Under the pieces are notes generated by a model. It searched no databases. It was not told the DNA's origin and was given only the letters and a program-made list of their open reading frames with translations. Positions 23,619 through 33,769 of a stretch of DNA of 64,000 nt are shown piece after piece. Positions within the stretch are counted from its first letter, which is position 1. Each line of letters opens with the position of its first letter. This DNA is from Armigeres subalbatus (Eukaryota > Arthropoda > Insecta > Diptera > Culicidae): assembly GCF_024139115.2 (NCBI RefSeq), contig NW_026943277.1, forward strand, positions 1,240,001 through 1,304,000, in the 5' to 3' direction. The translations under genes and the position numbers were made by a program.

Positions 23619-24904
23619 GCATAACCATCTGATTGGTGGAAAATCATGACAAAAGAGCCGCCGCACGGCATATTTTGATGCTAAAACGGAAATGTCCCCT
23701 CCTGCGGGTTCCCCGGGGGCACCTTGCAAGTACCAGGAGTGGCCAATGTGGTCTTTTATCGATTTCAAGCGCATTATCATCTATTTTGTGGAAAATCATG
23801 ACAACAGAGACGCCACACGGTATATTTTGGTGCTAAAACGGAAATGTCCCCTCCTGTGGGTTCCCCGGGGGCACCTTGCATGTACCAGGAGTGGCCAATG
23901 TGGTTAATTATCTATTTCAAGCGCATAACCATCTGATTGGTGGAAAATCATGACAAAAGAGCCGCCGCACGGCATATTTTGGTGCTAAAACGGAAATGTC
24001 CCCTCCTGCGGGTTCCCCGGGGGCACCTAGCATGTACCAGGAGTGGCCAATGTGGTCTTTTATCGATTTCAAGCGCATTATCATCTAATTTGTGGAAAAT
24101 CATGACGACAGATCCGCCGCACGCTATATTTTGGTGCTAAAACGGAAACGTCCCCTCCTGCGGATTCCCCGGGGGCACCTTGCATGTACCAGGAGTGGCC
24201 AATGTGGTCAATTATCGTTTTCAAGCGCATAACCATCTGTTTGGTGGAAAATCATGACAAAAGAGCCGCCGCACGGCATATTTTGGTGCTAAAACGGAAA
24301 TGTCCCCTCCTGCAGGTTCCCCGGGGGCACCTTGCATGTACCAGGAGTGGCCAATGTGGTCTTTTATCGATTTCAAGCGCATTATCATCTATTTTGTGGA
24401 AAATCATGACGACAGAGACGCCGCACGGTATATTTTGGTGCTAAAACGGAAACGTCCCCACCTGCGGATTCCCCGGGGGCACCTTGCATGTACCAGGAGT
24501 GGCCAATGTGGTCAATTATCGTTTTCAAGCGCATAACCGTCTGATTGGTGGAAAATCATGACAAAAGAGCCGCCGCACGGCATATTTTGGTGCTAAAACG
24601 GAAATTTCCCCTCCTGCGGGTTCCCCGGGGGCACCTTGCATGTACCAGGAGTAACCACTTTCCTCGGAAGCCCTCTCATGGACCATACATTACCGTTTTA
24701 AGAGTATATATGAAGAATTAGCGATCGAATGGCATATATGGAGCGATTTTTATGCTCCCCTTATATGACCGACAAGGTCCCCGTGGAAGTCGTTTCCCGG
24801 TGGCCATTGTCTCCAGAACCATCATATCACCACATAGCCACAAAATTGATGAGTTTATCTTTGGAACGGTATATAAACTTTGTTATTCGGTTATAATTTG
24901 ACTG

Positions 24905-25249
24905 ATAAGAAAATTATTTTGAGCTTTTCAGTGGAATGTTTTCACCTGTCATAAGACGAGTTTATACAATCCCATTGAATTCCACCACTTTAATTGTATC
25001 TTGACAGATACGTATTTCGACCTCAAAAGTAAGGCCGTCTTCAGTGTCTCGTACTTGACTCGTATTTGAGTCGAGTCAAGTACGAGACACTGAAGACGGC
25101 CTTACTTTTGAGGTCGAAATACGTACTTGAGTCGAGTCAAGTACGAGACACTGAAGACGGCCTTACTTTTGAGGTCGAAATACGTATCTGTCAAGATACA
25201 ATTAAGTGGTGGAATTCAATGGGATTGTTCAAACTCGTCTTATGACAGG
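24905..25249. mobile_element. Foldback MITE with a duplicated right arm, flanked by a 13-bp direct repeat
   Basis: Left arm cctgtcataagacgagttt through gacagatacgtatttcgacc is inverted on the right. A segment of about 60 bp (ttgagtcgagtcaagtacg to ggtcgaaatacgta) occurs twice in tandem in the right half. tataatttgactg lies at 24892-24904 and 25250-25262. Related to 2040-2284 and 30930-31420. Confidence 0.8.
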
Positions 25250-25262
25250 TATAATTTGACTG

Positions 25263-26330
25263 TTTTATAAGCATTTACATTTCTGGGTCAATATGACCCC
25301 AACATCTTATTCGTAACTTTTTTTGTGGGGTCGTTCCTGTTGCACCTTAAAATACTTTTTTCATGTCAGATGCTGCATTTCCACAAAATATTAAAAGTCA
25401 AGAAATTTCAGAACGATCGGATTATCAGGTAAAAAGTTATTCTACTTAGAAGTTTCGTTTTGGGTCATATTGACCCCAACATCTTACTAAGGTTAATAAA
25501 TTACAATTGAAACTACAATTATTACATATATCCATTCTTCAGAACTTCGATTTAGTACCAAATATTCAACATATCTGTAAAATAAGATTTTTATAATATT
25601 TTATTCATTTTTTTGCGATTTCTGAGCATTAACAAAAACATTATTGTTATCATTCTATTTAGATCAATTAAAGAACAATAATTGTTAATTAAAAACAAAA
25701 TAATTATAGAAGATGATTCAATATCCGATTTCATCCAATTCTCTATTTATTATTTATAATTAGAAATATTAAATAAATATTATAGAGTATATTTACTAAA
25801 CAAAAAGAACCAAGCAAAATAATACGAATCTACCCATTTCAACAGACAATTGCCAACAAGAAGGTAACGAACTGGCCAACGCCAAACCAAAAAAAAATGC
25901 ATAGAAACTGCAAAGCGCAAAAAGAACAAAAATGCTAGTGAAAAGTTAGCAATTCCTGCTGCTGCTGCACCACTACTATGTCAGCACATCCACAAAAGTA
26001 TGGAATTAATATTAAACAAATAAAGGTGAAACATTGAATGTGCAGCACATAATGCAAACCAAGCAGGAATGATTTGCTCCGCTCAGGAGACTTTCTCTCG
26101 GTCCCACTGCTTGGGATGGGGCTGTACACGAACTACCCATTATCCTACAAATTTCATCAATGCAATTATTTCTGTTCAGCTCCACTTCCAGGGAAATTTA
26201 TTACATGTAGAACAATAAATTGATTGAATCATTCTTATTACGAGGGTAATCAAAAATGATTCAACAACAAACATTGCATCATAAGATGTTTAATTATTGT
26301 ATTCTATTGGCTCTAATGGGACAATCCTTC
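25263..26330. other. AT-rich, no gene; paired short repeats
   Basis: tatgaccccaacatcttat at about 25289 and attgaccccaacatcttac at about 25468 are near-identical direct repeats. The rest is AT-rich with a short (ctg)n at 25955-25967. No supported frame. Confidence 0.45.
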
Positions 26331-26362
26331 TAAAGGACTGATTCCGGATGAGCAATCACAAA

Positions 26363-26698
26363 TTAAATATTAAACAGCCAAGTACGACGAAATGAATATT
26401 GATCCGTTTTCCTCCCTAAAAAAACTTCCATCTTTACACAGCCCTCATGTGCCATGAGAGTTCCCTCTATCCGGACCAACGGGCAGAAGTGCGACCCCGG
26501 CGCAGTGGAGAGGAACCCCCGGCAGAAAATTGAGCCAACTCCCCATTTTGCTGGCACTGGATCGGTGAGCGTTAAAGTTGGCCATCTTGCCATTCTGATA
26601 TCATCATCGTCCTCATCTGAGGGATCCGATTCCCGGGAACTGGCGCTATCAGCAAATTTTCTCCGCCTACTCACCCGCACTGATCCGGGCATTGCCAC
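26363..26698 (-). CDS. Candidate first coding exon of a minus-strand gene
   Basis: An ATG at 26698 opens a 111-codon frame beginning MAMPGSVRVSRRRKFADSAS, followed by an acidic patch (DEDDDD). A strong splice donor (CGG followed by GTGAGT) lies just eight codons in, so the real coding part may be only MAMPGSVR, with the rest intronic. Upstream sequence to about 27180 looks like a mosquito 5' UTR. No downstream exon was recognised within the window. I do not recognise the protein. Confidence 0.35.
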   Translation of the reverse strand: MAMPGSVRVSRRRKFADSASSRESDPSDEDDDDIRMARWPTLTLTDPVPAKWGVGSIFCRGFLSTAPGSHFCPLVRIEGTLMAHEGCVKMEVFLGRKTDQYSFRRTWLFNI

Positions 26699-26699
26699 T

Positions 26700-27180
26700 C
26701 TCTATGCACATAGCATTTTGATTTTTTCGCGGAACACCACAATATCCGCAACCGACCGTGAACGGGGCAGAACTCATAAGAAAAAATAAGGCGAAATCAA
26801 AAATCGATGCTTTTACCTCAAAACGGTCCACCTTCAGGTTGAAAAATTGCTGGATTCGATCGCACAATTCACAATGACACTTTTCCAGAACTTTTCAGCG
26901 GTTCAAAACATATTTCTTCACCAATTCATGAACTTTTTCACACCAATTTTAGTCAAAATTTTCAGGCAGCCATTAAAAAGAACGGCGCTTCTAGTCTTTC
27001 TCTGCTTCTTTGCCCGAGCCCTGAACTGGCTGGCTGCTGCCTGTGTACCTACTTCTTCTCTTTCCTCACTTCTGATGACGACGGTTCATCAGCGCCGCAC
27101 GGCGAAACACACAAAACAGTCAGCCGAACGCGAAGAACACACTGAACTTGTGTTGAAAACTTCACATCGCCGAAGCTGCG
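26700..27180 (-). promoter_or_regulatory. Possible promoter and 5' UTR of a minus-strand gene
   Basis: Read on the minus strand, the block has cagcaacaacaaacg-type sequence, an initiator-like ttcagtgtg near 27145, then a GC-richer leader. A further donor-like gag followed by gtaaaa occurs near 26838. Composition differs from the AT-rich surroundings. Inference only. Confidence 0.35.
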
Positions 27181-27324
27181 GCGTTTGTTGTTGCTGGCTG
27201 TGCTGTTTTTGCTGCTTGCGTTCTTTTCATGACACCAATACAGACGTACAAAAGAAAATCAAAACTTTTTTTTTCTGACAGCTGTCAAACCAAAAACAGG
27301 GCTGTGCTGGCAATGTCACATATA

Positions 27325-27350
27325 GGGATAGGATAGGGATAGGGATAAGA
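27325..27350. repeat. (gataggg)n microsatellite
   Basis: Short run of gatagg/gataggg units beside the hairpin at 27365-27487. Confidence 0.7.
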
Positions 27351-27364
27351 AGACGCAATACGCA

Positions 27365-27487
27365 AAGCCCCAAACGCAATACAACGGAACGGCGACGGAA
27401 ACGGAAAATTTGACAGTTAGCCCATATATTTTCTGTCAAATTTTCCGTTTCCGTCGCCGTTCCGTTGTATTGCGTTTGGGGCTTTAA
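27365..27487. repeat. Perfect long hairpin
   Basis: Arms of about 53 bp (aaagccccaaacgcaatac to ggaaaatttgacag and the exact inverse) separated by about 17 bases. I found no mismatch by eye. No target duplication seen. It may be a very young MITE or a small foldback. Confidence 0.85.
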
Positions 27488-27557
27488 AGTTGGTATCGAC
27501 CTGAGGGTGGTGCGAATAGAATCGATTTGATTGTTAAACTGAAGCCAAACTTTTCTA

Positions 27558-28224
27558 GGGTAAAATGCCCAATAGTGGACCCCCTAGTAGGGAAATTTTG
27601 CTCTTCCTGGCATAAGGAGTGGAAATTTTCAAAATATTAATTCTGCGTGATATCAAATATCAAGCTCTGCATCTCCTCTTCACGATACATATGAAACACT
27701 CAAATACACGACGTTATTCGTTGAAATTAACATTTTAAAGTCTGACTGAATTCGTCCTATAGTAGGCCTCCTGGGGGTCTATAATAGGAATTTACTTCCC
27801 TATAGGGCACTGCACGGACTGCTTTGTCTCTTTCTCACTGCAATGAAATTAGAAAACAACAAGGCCAGTAAACGTCAAAATTTATGAAGAACGAAAGAGA
27901 AAGAGATGTTTCCGTGCAGTGCCCTATAGTCGACACTTCATTTGATTTTTATGTTCCGTTTCGAGACGTTCTTCTTCCCTATTATGGACCCCCCAAAAGA
28001 TTCCTATAATGGACACACTCGTGTTTATTTTTTTATAGAATTGTAAAAAATCATCTATTTTTACTTTCCATAGCATTTCCAATGCATGTAATCAAATCAT
28101 AGAACTGGAAGGTAGGTTCTCCCGATGGAATTTCATAGCAAAATGTTTACATTGTGCTGTAATAATGCAAAAATGGCTGGAGGGTTCACTATTGGTTGGG
28201 GGTCCACTATTGGGCACTTTACCC
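27558..28224. mobile_element. MITE with termini GGGTAAAATGCCCAATAGTG, TSD TA
   Basis: Inverted termini extend through gtggaccccc. TA flanks at 27556-27557 and 28225-28226. A second copy is at 43214-43754, without the 120-bp nested element present here. Tc1/mariner-type duplication. Confidence 0.88.
27805..27924. mobile_element. 120-bp MITE nested in the 27558-28224 MITE, TSD TATA
   Basis: Termini GGGCACTGCACGGA and inverse. TATA occurs at 27801-27804 and 27925-27928, while the paralogue at 43214-43754 has a single tata at the empty site. This pins the insertion to the base. Confidence 0.9.
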
Positions 28225-28800
28225 TATTGTGCCGGAGCCAAACATTGAAGATTGTGGTTATGTTCGTTTCAGATTCTATATTGAGAAGTATTGTTATTAT
28301 TTGGGAAAAAAATAAAAATAAACTTAGATTGAGTTTTGTATTTACATATATTTTGTATTTTTGTATTAACAAATATTTTCACATTATAGTCAATCTATCT
28401 ATCAATACAATCTATTTCGAGTCAAATATTTTCACATTATATCAGTACACTGCCGAAAAAAACCTTTCGAAGTTCATTAACTTGCCTTATGAAATTTCGC
28501 CACAAGAAAATTGATTGAAAACCATAAGGTTGACTTATGAAACTGGATGAATCTGAAATGAATTATGCCTATAATGAGGCATATATGTTTATCTTAAAGT
28601 TACCTTAAAATTTTCGTTGACTAATCTTATGAAATTTCATAAGTTTCGTTATGAAATTTCATAAGATTCGTTATGAAATACGTATACTATCAGCTTTGCC
28701 TTCAGCATATGAACATTTTAAAATTTTCATTTAAAAAATATTAACAATTAAAATTAGAATATAAAAAAATAATCATACAGTATTTTTTGAAGCAAATATT
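28225..28800. other. AT-rich; cttatgaaatttcataag repeats
   Basis: 28480-28690 contains several copies of cttatgaaatttcataag-like palindromic words, also present at 32576-32735. Probably a decayed MITE family. No gene. Confidence 0.45.
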
Positions 28801-29345
28801 TATTTATTTAATTTATTCTTAAACTGGTACATAGTAAACCGAAAAGAAACCCTGTCTGGTATTGCCACGTACTGATCTTCCGCGATCGAAAGATGTATTG
28901 CGAATTAAATTTCAAACAATTCCGTGTGCTTTTGTAGCTGTCCAACACTGCGTGAATTTCCCTCGACCGCTCCAACGATATCCGATGCAAAACACTCAAG
29001 TTGAAAACAGTGTGCTTTATCACTCATGCCAACCTCTCAGCGAACCGTCGATCTAGATCTGCATCGTGTCACTAACGTATAGTCCCCATGCAACTCCACG
29101 CTTACATCTCCGAACGCGATCGGTCGCAACAGATGCGTTCCTCGAAGATGAGATACTTCGTCCAATCGTAGACTGCCGTCCAACTTCCAATCAATCATTG
29201 TATATGCGCGAAAAACTTTCCTGAATAGAACGCCTCCATGATGGGTATTGAGTCATCTCTGGAAAAGTCTTCTCCATCGCTGTCCATGATCATCCACTTC
29301 TTCTCCTGAACGACGTCGATCGAGCGGTTCATGTCCTGTCCAGAA
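28801..29345 (-). other. Unrecognised protein-like block
   Basis: On the minus strand a 46-codon frame starts at about 29333 (MNRSIDVVQEKKWMIMDSDG) and ends in a stop. A second frame one base off continues (DWKLDGSLRLDEVSHL, then IAFGDVSVELHGDYTLVT) to about 29050. Together they look like one decayed coding region with a frameshift near 29200. I cannot name the family. Further left is unassigned. Confidence 0.35.
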
Positions 29346-29384
29346 AATTATGCCCTCTATGTACAATGTATACACTATGCCCAG

Positions 29385-29500
29385 GGTGTCAAGAAAATTT
29401 CCTACCCGAAATCATCCTAGACCGGACCGAGAATCTAACCTGCCATTTCCGGATTGACAATCCTACGCTTTTGCTCGCAAGGCTACTGGAGACCCCTTTA
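29385..29500 (-). repeat. tRNA-derived SINE fragment
   Basis: On the minus strand: gtagccttgcgagcaaaagc resembles an A box region, and ggttagattctcggtccgg a B box region about 40 bp on. Not a foldable intact tRNA. Probably a SINE head. Confidence 0.5.
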
Positions 29501-29819
29501 CGATGCGTTATGTAAATATAACTCATTCTGTTGATCTTGATTGGTTGAACACTGAAATATACAAAGATAAACATATTTGAAAAATTAAAGATCATAAAAT
29601 CTATTTGAAGCATGTTTAGAGGAAAATCTAGAAGGATAACTAATACTTTTTTTTGTCTAAATTCAGATAAAGTGAAACTAAATGAAATGCCGTTATTAAA
29701 CACAACTACCAGCATTCGGCTGGTTGAACTAGCTACGACAGTACGTACTATTCCAATTAATTCCATTGATCTACATATTCCGACCAAATTCTGTAATTTT
29801 ACCGCAATTGAACATAATT

Positions 29820-30110
29820 ATTTGCTTATTATTCGGCAACTCGGCCGTACGAAAATCATTTTTTTGTTAAATACTTGGTTGTGCATATGCACAGCACATG
29901 TTTCGAAAAGGACAAAATAATATGAAATTTGCGAAAAAGAATCCACGTGTCTTGGAGGGACTCGAGCCCTCCCCTCAACCTCCTACTCTCTAGAACGTTT
30001 GAACTAGAACTAGAACTAATGGCTCTTTTTCGCAAATTTCATATCAATTTGTCCATTTCGAAACATGTGCTGTACATATGCACAGCCAAGTATTTAACAG
30101 AGAAATCACA
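29820..30110. repeat. Foldback repeat with tRNA-like sequence in the arms
   Basis: Arms include aaatacttggttgtgcata, cagcacatgtttcgaaa and atatgaaatttgcgaaaaag, all inverted at 30010-30105. Near the centre lies gtgtcttggagggactcgag, resembling an inverted tRNA T-arm and acceptor. Related to 36500-36800. Confidence 0.7.
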
Positions 30111-30609
30111 TTTGAACATAGGGGTAATCGGGGCAATATAGGCCACCTAAGGAAATTGTTCCGAAAAGCGCTAAAAAGTTCAGAAAACCATCATTCAAAT
30201 GTAGTTGACTTATACTAGGGAGTGTTACCTTTCATATTATGTCGATGAATGGTGAAAAATGCGTTTGGAAATTGTTGGAATGCACTTTTGAAAATGTATT
30301 GATTTCAATGTGTGCTCCCGACTATACGCCCTTACTTCACCTATATCATACGCATAGTAAACTCTAACTTACTCAATGTTTTCTAACTCGATGAAAATCT
30401 TTGTTACTCTGATTGGAATCTTCACGTTAATTTAAAAACTATACCTCTCTAAATCTATATAATACATTACTCGATGGTATCAAATCAAGTAAGAAGGAGT
30501 TTACTAATTAGACTTTATCGAAATTAACTTATTGGCTTTTTATATTCTTATTATTCCTTATTATTATTCCTAATTAATTATTATTATTATTCCTTATTAA
30601 TTAGACTTT
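30111..30609. other. AT-rich, no gene
   Basis: Imprecise (tta)n-rich tract at 30545-30600. aggggtaatcggggcaatat near 30118 may be a MITE edge. Nothing else identifiable. Confidence 0.4.
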
Positions 30610-30760
30610 AGACTGATCGTGTATCAGTGTCTCGTACTTGACTCGTGAGGCCGTCATCAGTGTCTCGTACTTGACTCGACTTGAGGTCGAAATACGTATC
30701 TGTAAAGATAACGAAACGTAGACAGTCTTAGATAGTTGAAGGCATTCCACTAAAAGAGCT
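30610..30760. mobile_element. Decayed fragment of the cagatacgtatttcgacc MITE family
   Basis: gtgtctcgtacttgactcg occurs twice, followed by gaggtcgaaatacgtatctg and aaggcattccactaaaag, in the family order. Arms are incomplete. Confidence 0.65.
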
Positions 30761-30977
30761 TAAATAATTTTTCTAGTTCAAAATGAAAATTTTATGTCAG
30801 CGATCATCTCTAAACCTCGCCTTTTTGCCAGCATGATTGGCCTCTCCCGTACAAGTGAAGGGGATCTCCCTACCAAATCATCGAAGACTATCTCTTTTTT
30901 TACAAACACTTACAAATACACTTGTCATAAAACGATTTCAAACAATTCCATTTAACTCCACGACTTGATTGTACCTT

Positions 30978-31205
30978 TCTTCTTCTTCTTATTAGCATTA
31001 CATCCCCATACTGAGACAGAGCCGCCTCGCAGCTTAGTGTTCATTAAGCACTTCCACAGTTATTAACTGCGAGGTTTCTAAGCCAGGTTACCACTTTTGT
31101 ATTCGTATATCATGAGGCATATAAATAAAGTTAAAAAAAAATCATGAGGCTAGCACGATGATATTTTTATGCAAAAGGAAGTCGAGACAATTTTCAATCC
31201 GAAAA
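30978..31205 (-). mobile_element. tRNA-derived SINE (Feilai-like), 5'-truncated
   Basis: On the minus strand it matches the 3' two thirds of the SINE at 37237-37532, from about ggattg(a)aaattgtctcg to the (aag)n tail. The tRNA-like head is absent. A 22-bp insertion with its own target duplication lies at 31119-31140. Confidence 0.82.
31119..31140 (+). mobile_element. 22-bp poly(A)-ended micro-insertion with 10-bp duplication
   Basis: atcatgaggc at 31109-31118 is repeated at 31141-31150 around an insert ending in a run of A. The SINE copy at 37237-37532 has this site uninterrupted. It looks like an extreme 5' truncation of a retrotransposon tail. Confidence 0.7.
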
Positions 31206-31420
31206 CAGTAAGGCCGTCTTCAGTATCTCGTACTTGACTCGACTTCGAATCAAGTTAGGGACACAGAAGACGGCCTTACTGCTGAAGTTGAAATACGTAT
31301 CTGTCAAAGGTACAATCAAATGGTGGAATTAAATGGAATTGTATAAACTCGTCTTATGACAAGTAAAGACATTCCACTAAAAGCTCAAAATAATTATCAA
31401 CACTAACAAATAATAAATAA

Positions 31421-32040
31421 TAATTACACTCACTCTTTATCTTCCGTTGAGCTCTCACTCCATCCAACCTGAACAAGGAAGTCTTGACATCTAGGCCTCA
31501 AGGATTGGCAAGGCATATGGTATTATGGTATATCAACCTGATTTTTCGACCATATGTCATACCACCCTCGCTCTCGCTCTATCGCTTCCATCAGACCTAC
31601 AAAAACAAGCAAATAATTGATTATACATTGATTATCTTACCCGACGGCCCTGCTTCGACTGCCGGCGTTCAATGCCCTAACTGGCTAGGCCAATGAAGGG
31701 CCCCCTCGGTTACTCGGCACAACAATACCCGAAGGCACCACCGGAATTTTGCGTCGTGTGATGTTGGCCGCCGAGAGGAACTTGAACGCCACCGATTAAA
31801 TCGGCTATGGTCCAGTCGCTCTTATCAGAGAAACAGGACCGCATCACACCACCATAAAGGACAACAACGCTGTTATCGCTTTGCCGAAGACTTTTGCTGC
31901 CTTTTCCTGGCAGGAGTTGCAACGCCGAATCAATGCCGCTTCCAGAAGGACTGCAGGATTATTATGGACCGGGAAAGAAACTCCCATCCAACCGTTTATC
32001 GCCAATCTTGAGCTAGCAATCATTTCACAACTCTGGCTGC
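31421..32040. other. No confident gene; moderate GC
   Basis: 31620-32040 has higher GC than its surroundings and several open frames on both strands, none recognised. It could be the 3' UTR of the candidate small gene to the right. Confidence 0.35.
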
Positions 32041-32285
32041 TCAGCACCGATGATGGGAAAAAATCCTGAAGAAAAACAAAACAAATTACATCATCAAAGC
32101 GATTCAGCTAAACAACAAAATTACCTGCAAGTTGGACTTTCCACAGGGCTTTTACCCGGATCAGCTTTCATTGTCCTCCTTCCCTGCATATTCCCGACAG
32201 GAGTAAGTAGGAGTTCGATTTCCGTTTCGTTCATGTCCGCAACGGAACGCTGCCCGAATGTACCTGAGGTGCTCATCGTCTCCAT
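32041..32285 (-). CDS. Candidate small spliced gene, about 61 residues
   Basis: On the minus strand an acceptor-like cctttcttag ends at 32298, with the ATG at 32285. The frame METMSTSGTFGQRS continues through ELLLTPVGNMQGRR to a donor-like gcag/gtaatt at 32124. A 59-bp intron ends cttcag, and exon 32041-32065 adds IFSHHRC and a stop. Coding is join(32041..32065, 32125..32285). Upstream, tttatcg/gtaagt near 32402 would be a 5' UTR exon donor. Three consistent splice signals argue for a real transcript, but the protein is unrecognised and a noncoding RNA is possible. Confidence 0.38.
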
Positions 32286-32402
32286 CGTAGATATTGCCTA
32301 AGAAAGGAAAACAAAATACACAAGAATTATAAACACTTCTAATTCCAAACCCGGTCCATCCGCTTTCTGCTGAATCCCGTCCCCCAGTAGTAAATACTTA
32401 CC

Positions 32403-33350
32403 GATAAAGGAATTGCATCTAATTCGATTGATTAGGCTGTATACCGTTTTTAATATTAGCAGAAGCCTACTTTTTCACTTTTCTTAAAAGTTGTCAGTTC
32501 GAGGTCGAACGATATCGATAACCGCGCATTTTTTGCAACTGTCAGAATGAACGCTGAAATGAACAGGGCCTGTTCATAAGAATGCCTTATGATTATTTTA
32601 CGCAAGAAAAAACTATGAATTTCATAAGGCAGACTTATGGCTTTCAATAGTGCCTTATGAAACAAAAATAAAATGAATTTATAGGGTTTCATAAGGCAAA
32701 ACTTATGGAAATCAAAATGTTTTTTCTACCAGTGTAGGAATGCAATTAAAAAGCACTCGTTACGAAATTTCACGAGATTCAACAGCTGATTAGAGCAGGA
32801 ATGTATGTGAACCATCGTCAAGTCATGTAAAGTCTCGCGCATTTGTGCGCCTTCATGCAGCATGGAAAGAGAAATTCGAAGAGCGGGAAATGTTTGACAG
32901 CCAAGTAACTGCAAAATAATTTTGCTTATGGAATTGATTTCAAAATATCCCTCTACTCGCTTGAGAGCAGAAAAGCGGCTCTTTCCGCAGCACCCAGATA
33001 TCGACTACCCGCATAAATGAAAACCATTTGCAGTATTGCTTTTTGCATTGAAACTTTTCGTTTCGTCGTTGAAGACAATGAGCGACTGCTTCCCCGATAG
33101 ACCTTTTATACATGTTTTTCACTCATACATGAAAAATACTGTCAAAACTTGCATTTGACAATGAAAAATTCAGTTAAAAGCTTTATTTTTTGACATCAGT
33201 GCACTCACACAAACAATCGACATTAATTGTTAAAAATCGGGGTTATCAACTTTATAACTTTCCCCTTGTCGCCGAGTCTTGCGCTGAGTGCTCGGCGCGG
33301 AAACCCAAAGGTGGGAATAAGATTTTGGGATTTATGCACAACATTATTGC
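32403..33350. other. Noncoding, with a degenerate MITE
   Basis: 32576-32735 repeats cttatga/ataaggc words as at 28480-28690. 32740-33340 shows no gene or repeat that I can bound. Confidence 0.4.
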
Positions 33351-33352
33351 TA

Positions 33353-33546
33353 CACTGATAAAAATCCAATCACATAACGGCTATGTGAATTTGCATAGCG
33401 TATATGTGCAAACACACATAACCCTCATTAACTAATAACCTTCATGTGGATTTTCCTATAGCGGGTGGTTATTAACGCACACATAAAATTTATTTGTAAA
33501 TTTCTTTAGATTTTTACCAATAAAAATGTGTGGATTTTTATTAGTG
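33353..33546. mobile_element. MITE with termini CACTGATAAAAATCCA, TSD TA
   Basis: Right end gtgtggatttttattagtg is the imperfect inverse of the left. TA at 33351-33352 and 33547-33548. Related to 46503-46751, which shares the right-hand sequence ccaataaatatgtgtgg. Confidence 0.75.
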
Positions 33547-33621
33547 TACTATTCACTCACATTAAGGAATACTGTAACTAATTGTGTAATCATAGATGTA
33601 AATACAATGTTACTATATAGT

Positions 33622-33751
33622 GCTGTCTAATGAGAGCTTGAAGTAGCTCGAAGTTTCTCCCTGTCCTGCTCATGCCCATTTGTTGACAAAAAGAAAAAGC
33701 AGGACGGGAACAACTTCAAGCTACTTCGAGCTGCTCAATATGGACAGCACT
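33622..33751. mobile_element. 130-bp foldback MITE (agtgctgtc termini)
   Basis: agtgctgtctaatgag and gcttgaagtagctcgaag are inverted as cttcaagctacttcgagctg and tatggacagcact. Confidence 0.78.
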
Positions 33752-33769
33752 TATGTTGATATATACACT

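Larger units (their letters stand above)
21490..24655. repeat. Satellite array, about 152-bp unit with a 304-bp dimer period
   Basis: Each unit carries aaaatcatgacaaaagagcc, gccgcacggcatattttgg, ggttccccgggggcacct and ccaggagtggccaatgtgg. Units at the left (21490-21936, 22996-23160) are strongly diverged; those from about 23620 are nearly identical. In the homogeneous part two variants alternate: A (gattggtggaaa, gacaaaagagccgcc) and B (tttgtggaaa, gacgacagagacgcc). The A landmark recurs at exactly 304-bp steps (23631, 23935, 24239, 24543). Two elements interrupt the array. Short open frames across units are by-products. Confidence 0.9.
30930..31420. mobile_element. MITE of the same family, split by a SINE
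   Basis: Left cataaaacgatttcaaacaa to cgacttgattgtacctttc and right gtacaatcaaatggtgg to cgtcttatgac are the inverted arms. Sequence 30978-31205 between them is a minus-strand SINE. The right side ends ccactaaaagctcaaaataa. Confidence 0.75.

Noticed and set aside
23038..24536. Repeated frames of the type MVENHDKRAAARHIL
   Set aside because: Translation of the satellite unit in several frames and both strands; no start-to-stop conservation beyond the DNA repeat.
23620..24655. CRISPR-like spaced repeats
   Set aside because: Units are continuous 152-bp tandem copies in eukaryotic DNA, without short repeats and unique spacers.
26847..27278. 143-codon plus-strand frame with a Cys/Trp-rich end
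   Set aside because: Antisense to the putative 5' UTR; composition reflects ctg/cag-rich DNA and no domain is visible.
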